This document shows, piece after piece, positions 48,346 to 56,956 of a DNA stretch of 64,000 nt (the first letter of the stretch is position 1; each line of letters starts with the position of its first letter). The DNA is from Actinomadura madurae (lineage in GTDB: Bacteria > Actinomycetota > Actinomycetes > Streptosporangiales > Streptosporangiaceae). The notes below the pieces were generated by a model. It was not told the origin of the DNA and did no database searches. It saw only the letters and a list, made by a program, of their open reading frames with translations. Location of the stretch: contig NZ_FOVH01000001.1 in NCBI RefSeq assembly GCF_900115095.1, forward strand, positions 124,001 to 188,000, in the 5' to 3' direction. Both the position numbers and the translations under genes were made by a program.

Positions 48346-48903
48346 GTGATCGACGAGACCCTCCTCGAGGCCGAGGAGAAAATGGAGAAGGCGGTCGCGG
48401 TCGCCAAGGAGGACTTCCAGGCCATCCGCACCGGCCGCGTCACCCCCGCGATGTTCAACAAGATCACCGCCGAGTACTACGGCACCCCGACGCCGATCAA
48501 CCAGCTCGCGTCGTTCACGCTGCCGGAGCCGCGGATGGTCATCGTCCAGGTCTTCGACAAGTCGTCCATGCAGGCGGTGGAGAAGGCCATCCGGGACAGC
48601 GACCTCGGCGTGAACCCCACCAACGACGGCAACGTCATCCGCGTCGTGTTCCCCGAGCTGTCGGAGGAACGGCGCAAGGAGTTCATCAAGGTGGCCGGGA
48701 CGAAGGCGGAGGACAGCAGGATCTCCATCCGCAACATCCGGCGCCGCGCCAAGGACACCCTCGACAAGCTCGCCAAGGACGGCGAGGCCGGCGAGGACGA
48801 GGTCAGGCGTGCCGAGAAGGAGCTCGACGACACCACGCACCGCTACGTGGCGCAGATCGACGAGCTGCTCGAGCACAAGAAGGCCGAACTGCTCGAAGTC
48901 TGA
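48346..48903 (+). CDS. frr: Ribosome recycling factor
   Basis: Splits post-termination ribosomes with EF-G. 185 residues. [20 protein letters not shown], then [35 protein letters not shown] (here [19 protein letters not shown]) and [18 protein letters not shown] 48346 is preferred because it gives the family N-terminus and has GGGAG 5 nt upstream; an ATG at 48334 would add four residues. Confidence 0.97.
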   Translation: MIDETLLEAEEKMEKAVAVAKEDFQAIRTGRVTPAMFNKITAEYYGTPTPINQLASFTLPEPRMVIVQVFDKSSMQAVEKAIRDSDLGVNPTNDGNVIRVVFPELSEERRKEFIKVAGTKAEDSRISIRNIRRRAKDTLDKLAKDGEAGEDEVRRAEKELDDTTHRYVAQIDELLEHKKAELLEV

Positions 48904-48918
48904 TGGAACTCGACGACG

Positions 48919-48942
48919 CCGGGGAGCCCTCGGGCTCCCCGG
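48919..48942 (+). terminator. Perfect hairpin between frr and cdsA
   Basis: CCGGGGAGCC-CTCG-GGCTCCCCGG is a 10-bp perfect stem with a 4-nt loop, 16 nt after the frr stop. It has no T-run. It could attenuate transcription into cdsA. Confidence 0.55.
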
Positions 48943-48959
48943 ACGAGCCGGAGGTCGAC

Positions 48960-49892
48960 ATGGCCGGCCCACCCCCCGGTGAGGCAGTGGACTCGTCCCC
49001 GGGGCGGGAACCGGACGGCCCCGGGGAGGACGTCCCGCCCTCCGCCGGCGCGACTGCCGGTGACCGGTCCGACCAGCCCCACGGCAGGACGGGCCGCAAC
49101 CTCCCGATGGCCATCGGCGTGGGCGTCGCGCTCGGCGCGCTCGTGCTGCTCTCTCTCTACACCGTCAAGGAGATCTTCCTTGGCGTGATGGTCGTGTTCC
49201 TGTTCCTCGGCATGCGGGAACTGACGGAGGCCTTCAAGACCCGCGACATCCGCGTCCCGTTCATCCCGGTCGCGACGGGCATGGTCGGCACGCCCGTCGT
49301 CGCGTACGTGTGGGGGCCCACCGCGACGATCGCCGCGGTGTCCCTGACCGTGCTGGCGCTCCTGATGACGCGGATGACCGAAGGAGCCGCCGGATACGTC
49401 CGGGACGTGGCCGCGGGCTCGTTCGTGGCGGTCTACCTGGTGCTGATGGGCGGGATCGTCGCGCTGCTCATGCGCCCGGACGACGGCGACCACCGTATCG
49501 TCATCTTCATCGCCGCCACCGTCGCCAGCGACATCGGCGGCTACTTCGCTGGGTCGTTCCTCGGCAAGCACAAGCTGGCGCCGACGATCAGCCCGAAGAA
49601 GACCTGGGAGGGCGTCACCGGCTCGGCCCTCACCTGCATGCTCATCGGCGGCTGGCTGGTGTGGTGGTTGCTGGACGGCGGGCAGGTCTGGCAGGGCGTG
49701 ATCATCGGGCTGGCCGCGGTCGTCACCGCGACCGCCGGCGACCTCGTCGAGTCGGTGGTCAAGCGCGATCTGGGCATCAAGGACATGGGAACGCTCCTGC
49801 CGGGCCACGGCGGGGTGATGGACCGCCTCGACTCGCTGGTCGCGACGGCGCCCGTCGTGTGGCTGCTGCTGGAGCTGTTCGTCCCGAGTTAG
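48960..49892 (+). CDS. cdsA: Phosphatidate cytidylyltransferase
   Basis: Integral membrane enzyme that makes CDP-diacylglycerol from CTP and phosphatidate, the branch point of phospholipid synthesis. About 310 residues with a hydrophilic N-terminus and seven to eight membrane helices (e.g. LPMAIGVGVALGALVLLSLY). The signature is near the C-terminus: DLVESVVKRDLGIKDMGTLL followed by PGHGGVMDRLDS. ATG 48960 is chosen for CGGAGG 6 nt upstream. An ATG at 48903, overlapping the frr stop, would add 19 residues but lacks a ribosome site and would place a strong hairpin inside the gene. Confidence 0.94.
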   Translation: MAGPPPGEAVDSSPGREPDGPGEDVPPSAGATAGDRSDQPHGRTGRNLPMAIGVGVALGALVLLSLYTVKEIFLGVMVVFLFLGMRELTEAFKTRDIRVPFIPVATGMVGTPVVAYVWGPTATIAAVSLTVLALLMTRMTEGAAGYVRDVAAGSFVAVYLVLMGGIVALLMRPDDGDHRIVIFIAATVASDIGGYFAGSFLGKHKLAPTISPKKTWEGVTGSALTCMLIGGWLVWWLLDGGQVWQGVIIGLAAVVTATAGDLVESVVKRDLGIKDMGTLLPGHGGVMDRLDSLVATAPVVWLLLELFVPS

Positions 49893-49913
49893 GCCGCCGC
49901 TCCCGGCGTCTCG

Positions 49914-51059
49914 TCAGGAGACGACCCAGGAGCGGCCCTGCTGGGCCAGACGCCGGATGAGCGCGTCCGACCCCTCGCTCTTCGCGTAGCGATGTTCCTC
50001 AGCGGAGATGGGCACGAGCCACAGCCACCGGACGGCGTCGCCGTTCAGCGTCAGCCCCGTCATGGCCGGCCCCTGAGGGCCCGCCAGGCGGTTCGGATCG
50101 TCCAGGAGGAGCACGCCTTCCCAGGACGACTCACCGTTGCCGAGAGGGAACGTGCGGGCCTCGTGGTACCACTTGACGACGTCTCCAGGCGCGAACCAGG
50201 TCACCGACCGCCAGGGGTACTGCGCCAGCCACGGAAAGATGCTCCCTGCCCGCTGGCTGGGCAGGGTGCTGGCGACGGCCAGTTCTATCCGCCCGTACGG
50301 GGCGACGTCGTCCTCGTACAGTTCGACCGTGGGCATCCGCTGGCGGCTCATCCCCACGGTGCTGAGAACGGTGTACTCGCGGTCGCCTCGTGCGGGACGC
50401 TCCGACACACCTACTGTCGGGGCCGCGGCCGGCCTGCCGTTGGTGAGCTGGCGTCCGACGTCGTGCCAGTAGTGGCCACTCGGGCCGAGCCGTTGCAGCA
50501 GGTGCCCGAGCACCGACTGCTGGAACTCGGCCCAGGAGCCGTCGGCACGGCACCGCTTCCAGTGCTCGCGCGCCTGGTCGATGCGTGGCCCGAAGTCCTC
50601 GATCTCCTCGTCCAGGGGGAACGCGAACGGGCTCTGGCGCGTGGCGTCCCGGGCATAGCCGGGGATGCCGCGGCCCATGTCCGACCAGCCGGGGATCACG
50701 AAGAGCGGGTCGCCCGCCTCCAGGACGGCCACCCCGTCGCCCTCTTCGAACCACACGACTTCCAGGACCTCGCCGTCAAGCGCCCCGCGTCCCGAGGGAT
50801 GGCGGACGTGCGACTCCGGCAGGAGCGGCGCGCGTCCCGCCTCCAGCCGTGCCCGATCCAGCTCAGACGGGGCCGCACGGTGGTTCGCGACCCAGACCGC
50901 CCCGACCACCGAGTCCCGCGCGTCCTTCAGGTAAGCCGCGGTGACGTCGCCGTCGGTCTCGACGGTGAGCCGCCGGCTGCCGTACGGGCTGGCCGCCGTG
51001 TGGACGACCGTCGCCGCCGGCCCCCGTGCCGTGGCCGCACCCCTGCGCAATACCGACAT
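49914..51059 (-). CDS. Suppressor of fused (SUFU) domain protein
   Basis: About 381 residues. The C-terminal part (about 200-375) matches the bacterial SUFU-like domain: [62 protein letters not shown], and [20 protein letters not shown]. The N-terminal 200 residues are not recognised; they include a Trp/Phe-rich stretch ([20 protein letters not shown]). No signal peptide or membrane segment. The start at 51059 has only a weak AAGG upstream. Bacterial SUFU domains often act as immunity or partner-binding modules in polymorphic toxin systems, but no toxin gene is adjacent. It converges on cdsA and is divergent from rlmN. Confidence 0.85.
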   Translation of the reverse strand: MSVLRRGAATARGPAATVVHTAASPYGSRRLTVETDGDVTAAYLKDARDSVVGAVWVANHRAAPSELDRARLEAGRAPLLPESHVRHPSGRGALDGEVLEVVWFEEGDGVAVLEAGDPLFVIPGWSDMGRGIPGYARDATRQSPFAFPLDEEIEDFGPRIDQAREHWKRCRADGSWAEFQQSVLGHLLQRLGPSGHYWHDVGRQLTNGRPAAAPTVGVSERPARGDREYTVLSTVGMSRQRMPTVELYEDDVAPYGRIELAVASTLPSQRAGSIFPWLAQYPWRSVTWFAPGDVVKWYHEARTFPLGNGESSWEGVLLLDDPNRLAGPQGPAMTGLTLNGDAVRWLWLVPISAEEHRYAKSEGSDALIRRLAQQGRSWVVS

Positions 51060-51173
51060 GATCGAGACCTTAGTCGCAGACAAGGTCATGTGCAGGAATG
51101 TCGTGCGGCGGGTAAAGGTGAGTGGCCGCAGACGGACGAGGCACGGGCAGGTGTTTGCGACACTTGGAGGACC

Positions 51174-52319
51174 ATGTCTGCCACCCAGCCCGCCGCGACC
51201 GGCGCCGCGCCCAAGAAGACCCCGGCGAAGCTCGTCTTCGCCGCCCCGAGGCGCGGCAAGCCGCCGAGGCATCTCGCCGACCTCACCACGGAGGAACGGC
51301 GCGAGGCGGTCGCCGCGCTGGGGGAGAAGCCGTTCAGAGCCGACCAGCTGTCGCGGCACTACTTCGCGCGGCTGATCGACGACCCGTCCAAGATGACGGA
51401 CCTGCCCGCCGCTCTCCGCGAACGGCTCGTCTCTGAGCTGCTTCCCTCGCTGCTGACCCCGGTCCGTGAAATGGACTGCGATGGGGGGACGACCCTCAAG
51501 ACCGTCTGGAAGGCGTTCGACGGCGTCCTGTTCGAATCGGTGCTGATGCGGTACCCGGACAGGGCCACGATGTGCGTCTCGTCCCAGGCGGGGTGCGGAA
51601 TGAACTGCCCGTTCTGCGCGACCGGTCAGGCAGGGCTCACCCGTAACCTGTCGACGGCCGAGATAGTCGAACAGGTCGCTGCAGGGGCGCGTGCCCTTGC
51701 CCGCGGACGTATCCCAGGCGGTCCGGGGCGCGTATCCAACATCGTCTTCATGGGCATGGGCGAGCCCCTGGCCAACTACAAGGCCGTGATAGGCGCGGTA
51801 CGCCGCATCACCGACCCCGCACCCGCCGGCCTGGGCATCTCCCAGCGATCGGTCACCGTCTCCACCGTCGGGCTCGTCCCGGCCATGGAGAAGCTCGCCG
51901 CGGAGGACATGTCCGTCCGCCTGGCGGTGTCCCTGCACGCGCCCGACGACGAGCTGCGCGACGACCTCGTGCCGGTCAACAACCGGTGGAAGGTCTCCGA
52001 GGTCTTGGACGCCGCCTGGGCCTACGCGGACCGCAGCGGCCGCCGCGTCTCGATCGAGTACGCCCTCATCAAGGACGTCAACGACCAGGCGTGGCGGGCG
52101 GATCTTCTCGGCAGGCTCTTGCGCGGGAATCTCGTTCACGTCAACCTGATCCCGTTGAACCCAACGCCGGGTTCCAAGTGGACCGCCTCACGGCCCGAGG
52201 ACGAGCGCGAGTTCGTCCGCCGCCTGGAGGCCCACGGTGTCCCGGTCACGGTGCGCGACACTCGGGGCAGGGAGATCGACGGGGCCTGCGGCCAGTTGGC
52301 CGCGTCGACCAAGGACTGA
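51174..52319 (+). CDS. rlmN: 23S rRNA (adenine2503-C2)-methyltransferase RlmN
   Basis: Radical-SAM enzyme that methylates A2503 of 23S rRNA and A37 of some tRNAs. 381 residues. The iron-sulphur cluster motif [14 protein letters not shown] (CxxxCxxC) is near 140; [14 protein letters not shown] and [14 protein letters not shown] are conserved; the C-terminal catalytic Cys is in [13 protein letters not shown] sequence (here [10 protein letters not shown]). ATG 51174 has TTGGAGGA immediately upstream. Its position after cdsA is usual for actinobacteria. Confidence 0.96.
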   Translation: MSATQPAATGAAPKKTPAKLVFAAPRRGKPPRHLADLTTEERREAVAALGEKPFRADQLSRHYFARLIDDPSKMTDLPAALRERLVSELLPSLLTPVREMDCDGGTTLKTVWKAFDGVLFESVLMRYPDRATMCVSSQAGCGMNCPFCATGQAGLTRNLSTAEIVEQVAAGARALARGRIPGGPGRVSNIVFMGMGEPLANYKAVIGAVRRITDPAPAGLGISQRSVTVSTVGLVPAMEKLAAEDMSVRLAVSLHAPDDELRDDLVPVNNRWKVSEVLDAAWAYADRSGRRVSIEYALIKDVNDQAWRADLLGRLLRGNLVHVNLIPLNPTPGSKWTASRPEDEREFVRRLEAHGVPVTVRDTRGREIDGACGQLAASTKD

Positions 52320-52375
52320 GCGCTCCGCGGGCGTGTCCGGCGTCCGTGCGGGCGCGGGGACACGGCTGAGGAGCG

Positions 52376-52885
52376 GTGCCGGTGAGGACGGGTGCGCGGC
52401 TGCCGGTGGTCATGCGCGGCTATGACCGGCACCAGGTGGACGCTCTGCTGAAACGGGTCTCGCAGGCGCTGGACGGCGGTCCGCCGGTTTCCGTGGACGA
52501 CGTGCGCATGACCCGCTTCGACGTCGTCCTGCGCGGCTACGAGCGTCGCGCCGTGGACGAGCTGCTCCGCGAATGCATCAGGGAGCTCCAGGGCCGGGCG
52601 CCGATCGGCGAGCGGCCGGGCCGTCCACGGGCCCAGCCCGGCTGGCTGATCAACTGGATCCAGAACGCCCGGTTCTCCGGTGCCCGCCTGCGCTCTGGCT
52701 ACGACGTGCGGGACGTGGACGCGTTCCTCGAGCGCGTGATCGCCGGTCTGCGCGGCACCGCCCCGTCGGTGACGGCCCGGGATGTCCGGGAAAGTGCGTT
52801 CCGCGTCGTCCGGCTCGGGCCCGGCTACGACGAGCACGAGGTCGACCGCTTCCTGCTCCAGCTCGCCGCCGCCCTCGAACGCTGA
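52376..52885 (+). CDS. Protein of four tandem DivIVA-type (DivI1A) motifs
   Basis: 169 residues, almost entirely four copies of a G-Y-(D/E)-x3-V-D-x-(L/F)-L motif: RGYDRHQVDALLKRV (about 14), RGYERRAVDELLREC (about 56), SGYDVRDVDAFLERV (about 109) and PGYDEHEVDRFLLQL (about 150). The copies are spaced about 40-50 residues apart. No long coiled coil is present, unlike true DivIVA. Such short DivI1A motifs are known in actinobacterial proteins, usually as one or two copies. GTG 52376 follows GAGGAG; GTG 52382 is possible. It lies 56 bp after rlmN on the same strand. Function unknown; a membrane-curvature or growth-zone role is inference. Confidence 0.85.
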   Translation: MPVRTGARLPVVMRGYDRHQVDALLKRVSQALDGGPPVSVDDVRMTRFDVVLRGYERRAVDELLRECIRELQGRAPIGERPGRPRAQPGWLINWIQNARFSGARLRSGYDVRDVDAFLERVIAGLRGTAPSVTARDVRESAFRVVRLGPGYDEHEVDRFLLQLAAALER

Positions 52886-53031
52886 CGAAGTCATCCCGGC
52901 CTCCGTCCGACCCCCAACGGCGCGGCCGTGGTGTGGCGGCCCCAGGGGTCGTGCTGTGAAGTGGGTTACTGCCGTTCATGGGGTGCCGGCCTGTCTCGTC
53001 TCTGTTGGTGAGAACAACGAACGGAGACGTC

Positions 53032-53976
53032 ATGAAGATCTTCATCGCCGAAGCGTCCGGTGCGATCGGCGGCCAGCTCATTCCCCAGCTCGTGGTGCGC
53101 GGCCACGAGGTCGTCGGCACGACCCGCTCGGCCGCCAAGACCGCCGCGCTGCGCGCGCTCGGCGCTGAACCGGTGATCGTCGACGCGCTCGACCCCGACT
53201 CGGTGGCCGAGGTGGTGGCCAGGGCCGAGCCAGAGGTGATCGTCCATCAGCTCACAGCGCTGAGCGGACCGGCGGACTTCCGGCACGTGAAGCGAATGGC
53301 GGCCGCCACCGACCGGCTGCGCACCGAAGGCACCGACCACCTGCTGGCCGCCGCGCGCGCCGTCGGCGTCCGCAAGTTCGTGGCGCAGAGCAACGCCCTG
53401 TGGATGGAGCGCACCGGCGGGCCGGTCGCCGACGAGAACGGCCGGATCGAGCCGAACCCGCCTGCGGACGTCAAGGAGTCGGTGGACGCGTTGCGTCACC
53501 TGGAGGAGGCGGTGACCGGCATCAGCTGGGGTGAGGGCATCGCGCTTCGCTACGGTGGGTTCTATGGCCCGGGGACCGGCATCAGCGCCGCGCCGGACGC
53601 CGTCATGGCCGCGCAGATCCGCAGGCGGAAGTTCCCGATCGTCGGCGACGGCGGTGGGGTGTGGTCGCTGGTGCACATCATCGACGCCGCGTCGGCCACG
53701 GTCGCGGCCATCGAGCGTGGCAGGCCCGGGATCTACCACGTCGGCGATGACGAGCCGGCACCGGTGAACGACTGGCTCTCGGAACTGGCCCGCGCGCTGG
53801 GCGCCGAACCGCCGCGCCGCGTGCCGGCCTGGCTCGTACGCCGGCTGGCCGGCAAGGGCCCGGTGAACCTGATGACGCAGGCACGCGGGATCTCCAGCGA
53901 GAAGACCAAACGCGAACTGGGGTGGGCGCCGCAGTACCCGAGCTGGCGCACGGGGTTCATCGAGGGACTGGGGTGA
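53032..53976 (+). CDS. NAD(P)-dependent epimerase/oxidoreductase (COE-type ECF41 partner)
   Basis: 314-residue short-chain dehydrogenase of the extended/atypical NmrA-epimerase type. The Rossmann motif is EASGAIGGQL (Glu where Gly is usual). GVRKFVAQSNALWMERTGGP and RYGGFYGPGTG follow; the Tyr-x3-Lys pair of classical epimerases is not evident. ATG 53032 has GGAG 5 nt upstream. It lies 7 nt before an ECF41 sigma factor gene. ECF41 loci characteristically encode a carboxymuconolactone decarboxylase, oxidoreductase or epimerase (COE) beside the sigma factor, so this is probably its target. Substrate unknown. Confidence 0.9.
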   Translation: MKIFIAEASGAIGGQLIPQLVVRGHEVVGTTRSAAKTAALRALGAEPVIVDALDPDSVAEVVARAEPEVIVHQLTALSGPADFRHVKRMAAATDRLRTEGTDHLLAAARAVGVRKFVAQSNALWMERTGGPVADENGRIEPNPPADVKESVDALRHLEEAVTGISWGEGIALRYGGFYGPGTGISAAPDAVMAAQIRRRKFPIVGDGGGVWSLVHIIDAASATVAAIERGRPGIYHVGDDEPAPVNDWLSELARALGAEPPRRVPAWLVRRLAGKGPVNLMTQARGISSEKTKRELGWAPQYPSWRTGFIEGLG

Positions 53977-53983
53977 CCCGGCC

Positions 53984-54901
53984 GTGTCCACCTCGGATCT
54001 GTACGGAGAGCTGCGACCGCGGGCCTTTGCGATCGCCTACCAGATGCTCGGCAGTGTCGGCGAGGCCGAGGACGTGGTGCAGGAGGCGTTCCTGCGGATG
54101 CACCAGACGCTGCGGAGGGACGAGCCGATCGCCTCACCCCGGGCGTACATCGCCACGCTGGTCACCCGGCTGGCCATCGACCATCTTCGCTCGGCACGGG
54201 TGCGGCGGGAGCGCTACGTCGGCGAGTGGCTACCGGAACCGCTGGTCACCGAGCCGACGCCGGCCGAGCGCGCCGAGACGGCCGACTCGCTGTCGCTGGC
54301 GTTCCTGGTGCTGCTGGAGAGCTTGTCGCCACAGCAGCGGGCCGCGTTCCTGCTGCGCGAGGTGTTCGAGTATCCGTATACGGAGGTCGCCGAGATCCTC
54401 GGCACCGATGTGGACACCACGCGGCACCTGGTCGCGCGGGCCCGCGACCACGTCCGGAAACGCCGGCCGCGCTACCACGCCTCTCGGCGGCAGCGACAAG
54501 AGCTGGCTCAGCGCTTCTTCGCCGCCGCCGGGCAGGGCGACCTGCGAGCGCTGGAGGCGCTGCTGGCGCAGGACGCGGCGCTGCACGCCGACGGCGGCGG
54601 CAAGGTGCCGGGGGCGCTGGCGCGACCGGTCAACGGGCGGCGGCACGTGGCCCGGACCTTGTCGGCCGGGATGTCCGAACTGGCGCGTCGAGGTGTCCGC
54701 GTCCGTGTCACCGAGGTCAACGGCCAGCCCGGCGCGGTGGCGACCGACGCACAGGACCGGCTGGTCATGGTCACGGCGCTCAGCATCACCGACGGCCGGA
54801 TCCAGACGATCCACTCCATCGCCAATCCCGACAAGCTGCGGCACGTCGACCGGTTCGACGACCTCGGCGCCCTGCTGCGCGCCGTCGACGGCGCAGAGTG
54901 A
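53984..54901 (+). CDS. ECF41-family RNA polymerase sigma factor (SigJ-like)
   Basis: 305 residues. Sigma region 2 (YQMLGSVGEAEDVVQEAFLR) and region 4 (SLSPQQRAAFLLREVFEYPY) are followed by a C-terminal SnoaL/NTF2-like extension (about 170-300) that in this group controls activity instead of a separate anti-sigma factor. Diagnostic ECF41 motifs are all present: WLPEP (82-86), DGGGK (203-207) and NPDKL (281-285). GTG 53984 is 7 nt after the epimerase stop. The gene is closed by a perfect 18-bp hairpin. The inducing signal is unknown. Confidence 0.95.
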   Translation: MSTSDLYGELRPRAFAIAYQMLGSVGEAEDVVQEAFLRMHQTLRRDEPIASPRAYIATLVTRLAIDHLRSARVRRERYVGEWLPEPLVTEPTPAERAETADSLSLAFLVLLESLSPQQRAAFLLREVFEYPYTEVAEILGTDVDTTRHLVARARDHVRKRRPRYHASRRQRQELAQRFFAAAGQGDLRALEALLAQDAALHADGGGKVPGALARPVNGRRHVARTLSAGMSELARRGVRVRVTEVNGQPGAVATDAQDRLVMVTALSITDGRIQTIHSIANPDKLRHVDRFDDLGALLRAVDGAE

Positions 54902-54990
54902 GGCACGGCCGCCGCGCCGACGCCGTCTTCACCATGCACCCGTACGCGGCCGCTGAGCGGAAGCTTGGCGGCGGCTGTTCGGTGCTCCAG

Positions 54991-55031
54991 CCGGTCTTGC
55001 GGCCCGGGACGACCCCGGGCCGCAAGACCGG
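54991..55031 (+). terminator. 18-bp perfect inverted repeat after the sigma factor gene
   Basis: CCGGTCTTGCGGCCCGGG (54991-55008) pairs perfectly with its complement at 55014-55031 over a 5-nt loop (ACGAC). It lies 89 nt after the sigma gene and 63 nt before the DUF1963 gene. It is the longest perfect hairpin seen in the window and lacks a T-run; an intrinsic terminator or protein-binding palindrome. Confidence 0.75.
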
Positions 55032-55036
55032 ATGAG

Positions 55037-55045
55037 TTATCCACA
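55037..55045 (+). promoter_or_regulatory. DnaA box (TTATCCACA)
   Basis: Perfect TTATCCACA on the plus strand, 5 nt after the 18-bp hairpin and 49 nt before the DUF1963 start. Third copy of this 9-mer in the window. Confidence 0.55.
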
Positions 55046-55094
55046 ATTTCGCGGGACCCTGCACACGCGGCCGGACCCAGGCAACGCTACGTGC

Positions 55095-55919
55095 ATGGAC
55101 AACATCGCAGCGCAATACCGCCGGCTCCGCGCCCTGTTCGATGTCTTCCTCGCCCCCGAGGCCACGGCCGCCGTGCTGCCGCTGATCAGACCGGCCCTTC
55201 GGCTCGGCGCCGAAGGGGAGGTGCCCGTCCACCTCGGCGGCACCCCGCTGCTGCCACCGGACGAGCCGTGGCCGGAATGGAACGGCCGCCCGCTCGACTT
55301 CCTCGGCGCGATCGACTTCGCCGGCCTCGCCTCCCTCGGCGACATCCCCGGCCTGCCGTCCTGCCGCGCCGCGTTCTACTACGCGAGCGAGACCCCGCGT
55401 CCGTGGGGCGACGAGGCCGTACAGCGCGATGGGTGGCGCGTCTTCACCGGCGACCTCCACGCCGCGGATCCACCGCCCGGATCGCGCCCCTACCCACAGA
55501 CCACCCTGGGAGCCGCTCCGTTCCTTTCCTTACCGTCCCCGCAGGAGCCCGCCGTCCAGCGCCTGGAGGCCGTCTACAGCGGCGTCGCCGCCGTCTACGC
55601 GCAACTGCACGCGGCCTGGACGCGCCACACCTGCCCGGACGACGCACCCGCCCACCAGCTCGGCGGCTGGCCCGTCCTCGTCCAGCGCCCGCTCGGCCCC
55701 GACTGCCTCTACGCCTCGACCGGCCGTCCCCTGGACTCCGTCAAGCCCCCGTCCCTGAGCCCGGACGAGCAGCACGCCGTCGAGGAATGGCACCTCCTCC
55801 TCCAACTCGACTCGGACGACCGCCTCGGTTGGTACTGGGGCGACCCAGGCCGCGTCTACTTCTGCACCCGCCAGAACACCCCACTAGAGCAATCCTGGCT
55901 AACCCTCCAAGCCGCCTAA
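55095..55919 (+). CDS. DUF1963 (YwqG-like) protein
   Basis: 274 residues from ATG 55095. The DUF1963 pattern is clear: HLGGTPLLPPDEPWPEW, RPLDFLGAIDFAGLA, FYYASETPRPWGDEAV and the C-terminal WHLLLQLDSDDRLGWYWGD. Family members are small cytosolic proteins of unknown function, sometimes near polymorphic toxins. An open frame extends to 55032 but overlaps a hairpin and a DnaA 9-mer, so the internal ATG is preferred. A 17-bp tandem duplication covers the stop codon. Confidence 0.9.
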   Translation: MDNIAAQYRRLRALFDVFLAPEATAAVLPLIRPALRLGAEGEVPVHLGGTPLLPPDEPWPEWNGRPLDFLGAIDFAGLASLGDIPGLPSCRAAFYYASETPRPWGDEAVQRDGWRVFTGDLHAADPPPGSRPYPQTTLGAAPFLSLPSPQEPAVQRLEAVYSGVAAVYAQLHAAWTRHTCPDDAPAHQLGGWPVLVQRPLGPDCLYASTGRPLDSVKPPSLSPDEQHAVEEWHLLLQLDSDDRLGWYWGDPGRVYFCTRQNTPLEQSWLTLQAA

Positions 55920-55933
55920 CCCTCCAAGCCGCC
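55900..55933 (+). repeat. 17-bp tandem duplication at the DUF1963 stop
   Basis: TAACCCTCCAAGCCGCC occurs twice in direct tandem (55900-55916 and 55917-55933). The stop codon TAA lies at the junction. This looks like a recent slippage duplication. Confidence 0.85.
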
Positions 55934-56266
55934 CAACCCACGCGCCAAGGGAGTGCCCGTGCAGCCCTGAACATCCAATGAGGCCTTCAGCAGACCGCCC
56001 CAGGACAGACACGACCCGAGGCGCGCAGCATCGCGCCCCCACCCGCGGCCGCGGGGTGCGTGGGCGTGCTGCGTCGTGGTGTTCGTTAGCGACTGCGGGT
56101 GGGCTGGCCCACCGCCGGTTGGTGCGCAGGCGGCTGGCCGGGTTTTGCCTGGATCGAGGCGCGGGCCGCCGTCGCGGCGCGCATCGGTGCCGCGCAGCCG
56201 GGGGCGCCGGGCGGAGGTGGTGCTGGTTGAGACAGTTGGGTGCGCGGAGGTGAGAGTTGCGGGGTG
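55920..56266. other. Intergenic region, no supported gene
   Basis: 347 bp between convergent DUF1963 and ABC permease genes. Apart from the end of the 17-bp duplication I see only short Arg/Gly-rich open frames with no ribosome site or homology, and no clear terminator. Confidence 0.6.
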
Positions 56267-56956
56267 TTAGGGGGAGCGGTGGGTGGTTGTCAGGTAGGCG
56301 GCGCCTACGAGGGTGGACCAGATGAGGAGGTGGAGGGCGATGCCGGGGAAGGCGGAGGTGAAGGCGGACGGGCCGTCGTGGGCCGCGCGCATCCACCCGA
56401 TCATGGGGACGGAGAGCCAGGCGAGCCGTCCCAGGCCGAGGAGGAGCAGCGCCGTGGCGCCGCCGAGGAGGACGAGCAAGGAGATGCCCGGATGGGGGAT
56501 GCGCGCTCGGCTCGTCCAGGCGCCGAGGAGCGTCCCCGGAATGGCCACCAGGAGGTTGAGCACGAGACCCGCCAGAATCGCCTGCCCGGGTGAGCCTGCA
56601 CCGAGTGCCTGAAGGAGGGGAACCGCCAGTGCGACGGCACCCAGGAAGGCGTTCACCGTGTATGCGGCGAACAGGCCCGCCCAGACGGGGGCCGACGGGG
56701 AGCGGGCGGCGGTGGTCGTCAGCGCGCGCTGCTCGTCGGGCTGCGTGTCGAGGAGGGCGCGCGCCGCCCACGCCCACACGGGGAACATGAAGGCGGCCAC
56801 GTCTCCCAAGGTGCCGACGGCGAGGTCGGCGGCGTCCGGACCGCTGGGCCCCTGGACGAGGATCAGCGCGACGGCCAGCAGGACGAGGATCAGCGGCTGG
56901 AGGACACGGAGCGATCGGACGTATCCCGCGACCTGGAACCGGACGAGCGCGATCAC
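56267..56956 (-). CDS. Hydrophobic membrane protein, ABC-2-type permease subunit
   Basis: 229 residues with about six hydrophobic helices, e.g. LQPLILVLLAVALILVQG, GLFAAYTVNAFLGAVALAVP and ISLLVLLGGATALLLLGLGR. No conserved motif beyond the membrane pattern. GTG 56956 overlaps the ATPase stop by 4 nt (GTGA), which with the operon order argues that it is the membrane partner of that ATPase. Substrate unknown; export is typical for this architecture. Confidence 0.8.
   Translation of the reverse strand: MIALVRFQVAGYVRSLRVLQPLILVLLAVALILVQGPSGPDAADLAVGTLGDVAAFMFPVWAWAARALLDTQPDEQRALTTTAARSPSAPVWAGLFAAYTVNAFLGAVALAVPLLQALGAGSPGQAILAGLVLNLLVAIPGTLLGAWTSRARIPHPGISLLVLLGGATALLLLGLGRLAWLSVPMIGWMRAAHDGPSAFTSAFPGIALHLLIWSTLVGAAYLTTTHRSP

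Noticed and set aside
52886..53031. ECF41 target promoter before the epimerase gene
   Set aside because: No convincing TGTCACA-type -35 with a CGTC-type -10 at proper spacing; TGTGAAG near 52956 is too different.
55978..56253. Short Arg/Gly-rich open frame between the DUF1963 and ABC permease genes
   Set aside because: No ribosome site, no homology, and composition typical of non-coding GC-rich frames.
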